NCBI RefSeq assembly: GCF_039541915.1 | Contig: NZ_BAABHD010000024.1 | Location: 62,001 to 126,000, forward strand | Length of the DNA: 64,000 bases | Source of the DNA: Nibrella saemangeumensis | Lineage (GTDB): Bacteria > Bacteroidota > Bacteroidia > Cytophagales > Spirosomataceae | Direction: 5' to 3' | Shown: one piece after another, positions 61,912 to 64,000 of the stretch | Position numbering within the stretch: position 1 is the first letter of the stretch | How the letters are laid out: the number at the start of each line of letters is the position of its first letter | Made by a program: the position numbers and the translations under genes | Notes under the pieces: generated by a model | What the model was told of the DNA's origin: nothing | The model's database searches: none | The model's input: the letters and a program-made list of their open reading frames with translations, nothing else

Positions 61912-63555
61912 TTATTCGGCATTGGTCAGCGTTCTGCCTTTGGGGTATTTCACCTCGTAGCGGAACGTCAGCGTCCGGCTTTCGTTGGGTTGCAGCATCA
62001 GATTCCACGTCAGCCGCCCCGTTTCCGCATGATGAACCGCCCCACCGGCATCCTCCAGCGATACCTCAATGCGGCTGTCGGTCGAGACCGGAATCTGGTC
62101 GTACAGAGTCAACTGCACCGGTTCATTTTTGGTGTTGCGTACCGTAATGCGGTAGCCGTAAGTATCACGGACGTTGCTACCCAGGGTCTTACGGCTGCTG
62201 AAATCGGTCATCTTTTCCCGCTGCACCAGAATCCGCTTGTCGCGTCCCAGCGACAGCACCAGCGAATCGCCCTGACTGGTAGCCGCATTAGCCTGACGAA
62301 GGTTTAACTGAGATTCGCCCACGTAGGTTCCTTCAAAATATACCCGCGCCACACCGTTTAATAAATTCAGTTTTTCCCAGCCCGACAGCACCGCCACCAG
62401 AAACGCGTCGGTATCGACTTTCGGACTGGCGGAGTAGCGGTACCTGGCTGGTATTTCACTCGTCTGAATATCCACCAGTTGCGGGCGGCTGTTGGTCAGA
62501 ATGGAGTAGGGAATGGAGATATTAAAACTAACATTGAGCGGTTGGTCCTCTACCTGGGTGAACTGAGCCGTATTGGCCAGATCGACCGTAGGAGCCGCAG
62601 CCGCTTGGGCCACTACCGCAGTCTCACTGGCATCGGTGGCTCCACCGGCCATGGCCTTTGAATAGGCGCGCTGCATGGGCACGGGCCGGGGCTCGTAAAA
62701 ACTCACGTACTGCGTACCCAAATCCGGTTGGGTGCCGGATAGCGCCGGATTGGCAGTGGAGAGTGACAGCCGCACATTCTCCCAGTCGAAGCCGGTATTC
62801 TGATAAACATAGGCTCGGTAAGCAATGGAAGCCGGACTTTTGGTGTTTTTTACCCGGATGTCGTAGACGGGCGACCACCCGGCTCCGGCGACGACATAGC
62901 TCAGGTTTAGGTCAACGACCGTGCGGGTGCGGGCCGTCAGGGTTACTTCAATCTCCCCCACCGGCCGGTTACGCCGGGCATTCTGCTCGTTCACTTGCCC
63001 TTCCAGCCGGTCTACGCGCTGTTTCTGCTCCCGGAGCTGGCGCTGCACCACCAGCATTTTCTGGCCGATCTCGGTCAGCCGTTTCCGGTAAAAATCGGCC
63101 ATATCAACCACCTCCTTTACGGTAGCGCCCTTGTCTCCGCCTACCTTCTGGTTGGCGAGTACCAGCCGTTTTTCGTTCTCCAGCACCTCCAGTTCCAGGG
63201 TAAGAGTTTCAAACGTCTGCCGGGCGGTACGCAGTGAATCCTCCAGCCGCTGTAAGGCAGCCGGTTTAGATACCTTCGTCAGAAAGTTGGTCCGGAACTG
63301 AACGCCCTGAATCACGGCATCGCCCTTGCCACTGACCTGAATGCTCTGCGGATCGGTCTGGGCAGCCGCATTGTCGATAATCAGACGGGTGGTACCGGCC
63401 TCCAGGGTGGCCCGTGCCTGAGCCGTAAGTTGAGCGCGGTTCAGAAAAACGGTGGCCTGCTGCAGCGAAGCCTGTACGCGCTGCTCATGGTCGGATTGAG
63501 CCAGTGCCGGCCAACTACCCAGGCTGATGAGGGTTAAAAAGAGGATGCGTTTCAT
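61912..63555 (-). CDS. DUF4139 (mucoidy-inhibitor-like) secreted protein
   Basis: This 547-residue protein has a signal peptide (MKRILFLTLISLGSWPALAQ), a DUF4140 N-domain (VQASLQQATVFLNRAQLTAQ, TTRLIIDNAAAQTDPQSIQV), a long coiled coil (about 105-190, LEDSLRTARQTFETLTLELE) and a DUF4139 beta domain (VAGAGWSPVYDIRVKNT to the end, with YGYRITVRNTKNEPVQLTLYDQIPVS, key residues NTKNEP and DQIP). The family's function is not established. It is present in many bacteria and eukaryotes. It starts a short unit with DUF502. Confidence 0.92.
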   Translation of the reverse strand: MKRILFLTLISLGSWPALAQSDHEQRVQASLQQATVFLNRAQLTAQARATLEAGTTRLIIDNAAAQTDPQSIQVSGKGDAVIQGVQFRTNFLTKVSKPAALQRLEDSLRTARQTFETLTLELEVLENEKRLVLANQKVGGDKGATVKEVVDMADFYRKRLTEIGQKMLVVQRQLREQKQRVDRLEGQVNEQNARRNRPVGEIEVTLTARTRTVVDLNLSYVVAGAGWSPVYDIRVKNTKSPASIAYRAYVYQNTGFDWENVRLSLSTANPALSGTQPDLGTQYVSFYEPRPVPMQRAYSKAMAGGATDASETAVVAQAAAAPTVDLANTAQFTQVEDQPLNVSFNISIPYSILTNSRPQLVDIQTSEIPARYRYSASPKVDTDAFLVAVLSGWEKLNLLNGVARVYFEGTYVGESQLNLRQANAATSQGDSLVLSLGRDKRILVQREKMTDFSSRKTLGSNVRDTYGYRITVRNTKNEPVQLTLYDQIPVSTDSRIEVSLEDAGGAVHHAETGRLTWNLMLQPNESRTLTFRYEVKYPKGRTLTNAE

Positions 63556-63744
63556 GACGGTTTGTTTATCTACCCCTTATAGACACCAACCATGGATCAT
63601 CCGTTTAAAACAGGACTCAAGTTTAATGCCGGTTCACCGGCCGCTGTTCGAAAACTGGTCGAATCAGCAAGCCGACCCGCTCGACAATAAACGCCTGCGG
63701 GTAACACGCATCCAGCCGGGAAACGCCCGAAACACAGATGTCTA

Positions 63745-64000
63745 CTACTTTTTCAGCAGTATACTTACCTCGCTTAGCAGACCCGACGGCAACAGGGGGG
63801 CATTGGCCTGGTAGAACGGCATGGTGGTGAACGTCGTTTTTTGTTTGACATCGGGTTGGGCATCGCCAATCAGCCGGTTTACCCAGAGGTTGGTTACGCG
63901 TACCTCCAGCGAGTTGGCACCAGCTTTCACGGCATCCGTAATGTCGAGCCGGAACGGCTTTTTCCAGGCGATTCCCACATTCTTACCGTTCACCAGTACT
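63745..64000 (-). CDS. C-terminal end of a large glycosidase (GH106-like), truncated by window edge
   Basis: The last 84 codons of a gene that enters from the right edge. The segment VLVNGKNVGIAWKKPFRLDI, then AGANSLEVRVTNLWVNRLIGD, TFTTMPFYQANAPLLPSGLL and VSILLKK is a galactose-binding-like beta domain as found at the C-terminus of GH106-type alpha-L-rhamnosidases and GH2-type enzymes. The catalytic part lies outside the window, so the family is provisional. No start codon is in view. Confidence 0.72.
   Translation of the reverse strand, partial: VLVNGKNVGIAWKKPFRLDITDAVKAGANSLEVRVTNLWVNRLIGDAQPDVKQKTTFTTMPFYQANAPLLPSGLLSEVSILLKK

Overview
The window reads as chromosomal DNA of a Bacteroidota bacterium, most likely order Cytophagales (Spirosoma-like). 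The basis is SusC/SusD and other TonB-dependent receptors, FecR anti-sigma factors with partner ECF sigma factors, a GLPGLI protein, DUF4139/DUF502 proteins, TAnnTTTG promoter elements, and few Shine-Dalgarno sequences. The genus is an inference. I see no rRNA, tRNA, CRISPR array, phage or insertion sequence.

Left part (1-13.6 kb): the end of a HEAT-repeat gene and a Tat-exported Gfo/Idh/MocA oxidoreductase; a higBA toxin-antitoxin pair with its own palindrome; a GH20 hexosaminidase; three small envelope genes (two lipoproteins of LVIVD type and a barrel-like protein); hslU without hslV; a GH97 glucosidase; and a VOC protein.

Next (13.6-30 kb, all minus strand): an apparent nutrient-uptake locus in transcription order ECF sigma factor, FecR, SusC with an STN signalling domain, SusD, a phosphocholine-type phospholipase C and a large PQQ-sugar-dehydrogenase/cytochrome c protein. 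Upstream of it lies a five-gene operon in which a LytS-type kinase and its LytTR regulator are separated by a kelch propeller protein and two NlpE-like proteins.

Middle (30-46.5 kb): a secreted intradiol-dioxygenase-like protein; a PadR regulator coupled to two FtsX-type permeases; pccB with a tiny membrane protein; then a second cell-surface signalling locus made of ECF sigma factor, FecR, an STN-domain protein carrying 16-residue repeats, and a TonB-dependent receptor. A 29-bp element (TAGGGG, 16 bases, TGTCnTA) occurs with invariant spacing 23-31 bp upstream of the sigma factor, STN-protein and receptor genes. It is the best candidate here for a new regulatory circuit. A nucleotidyltransferase plus small-protein pair follows.

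Right part (46.5-64 kb): an M42 peptidase; a GLPGLI/TonB-receptor pair divergent from a histidine kinase/OmpR regulator, with three 10-bp-phased heptamers between them; several unknown secreted proteins; a signal-less BtuF-like protein; an AraC regulator facing an oxidoreductase and a DUF4260 gene; aroA; envelope genes; and the end of a large glycosidase. Four different word-repeat inverted elements are scattered in the gaps between genes.
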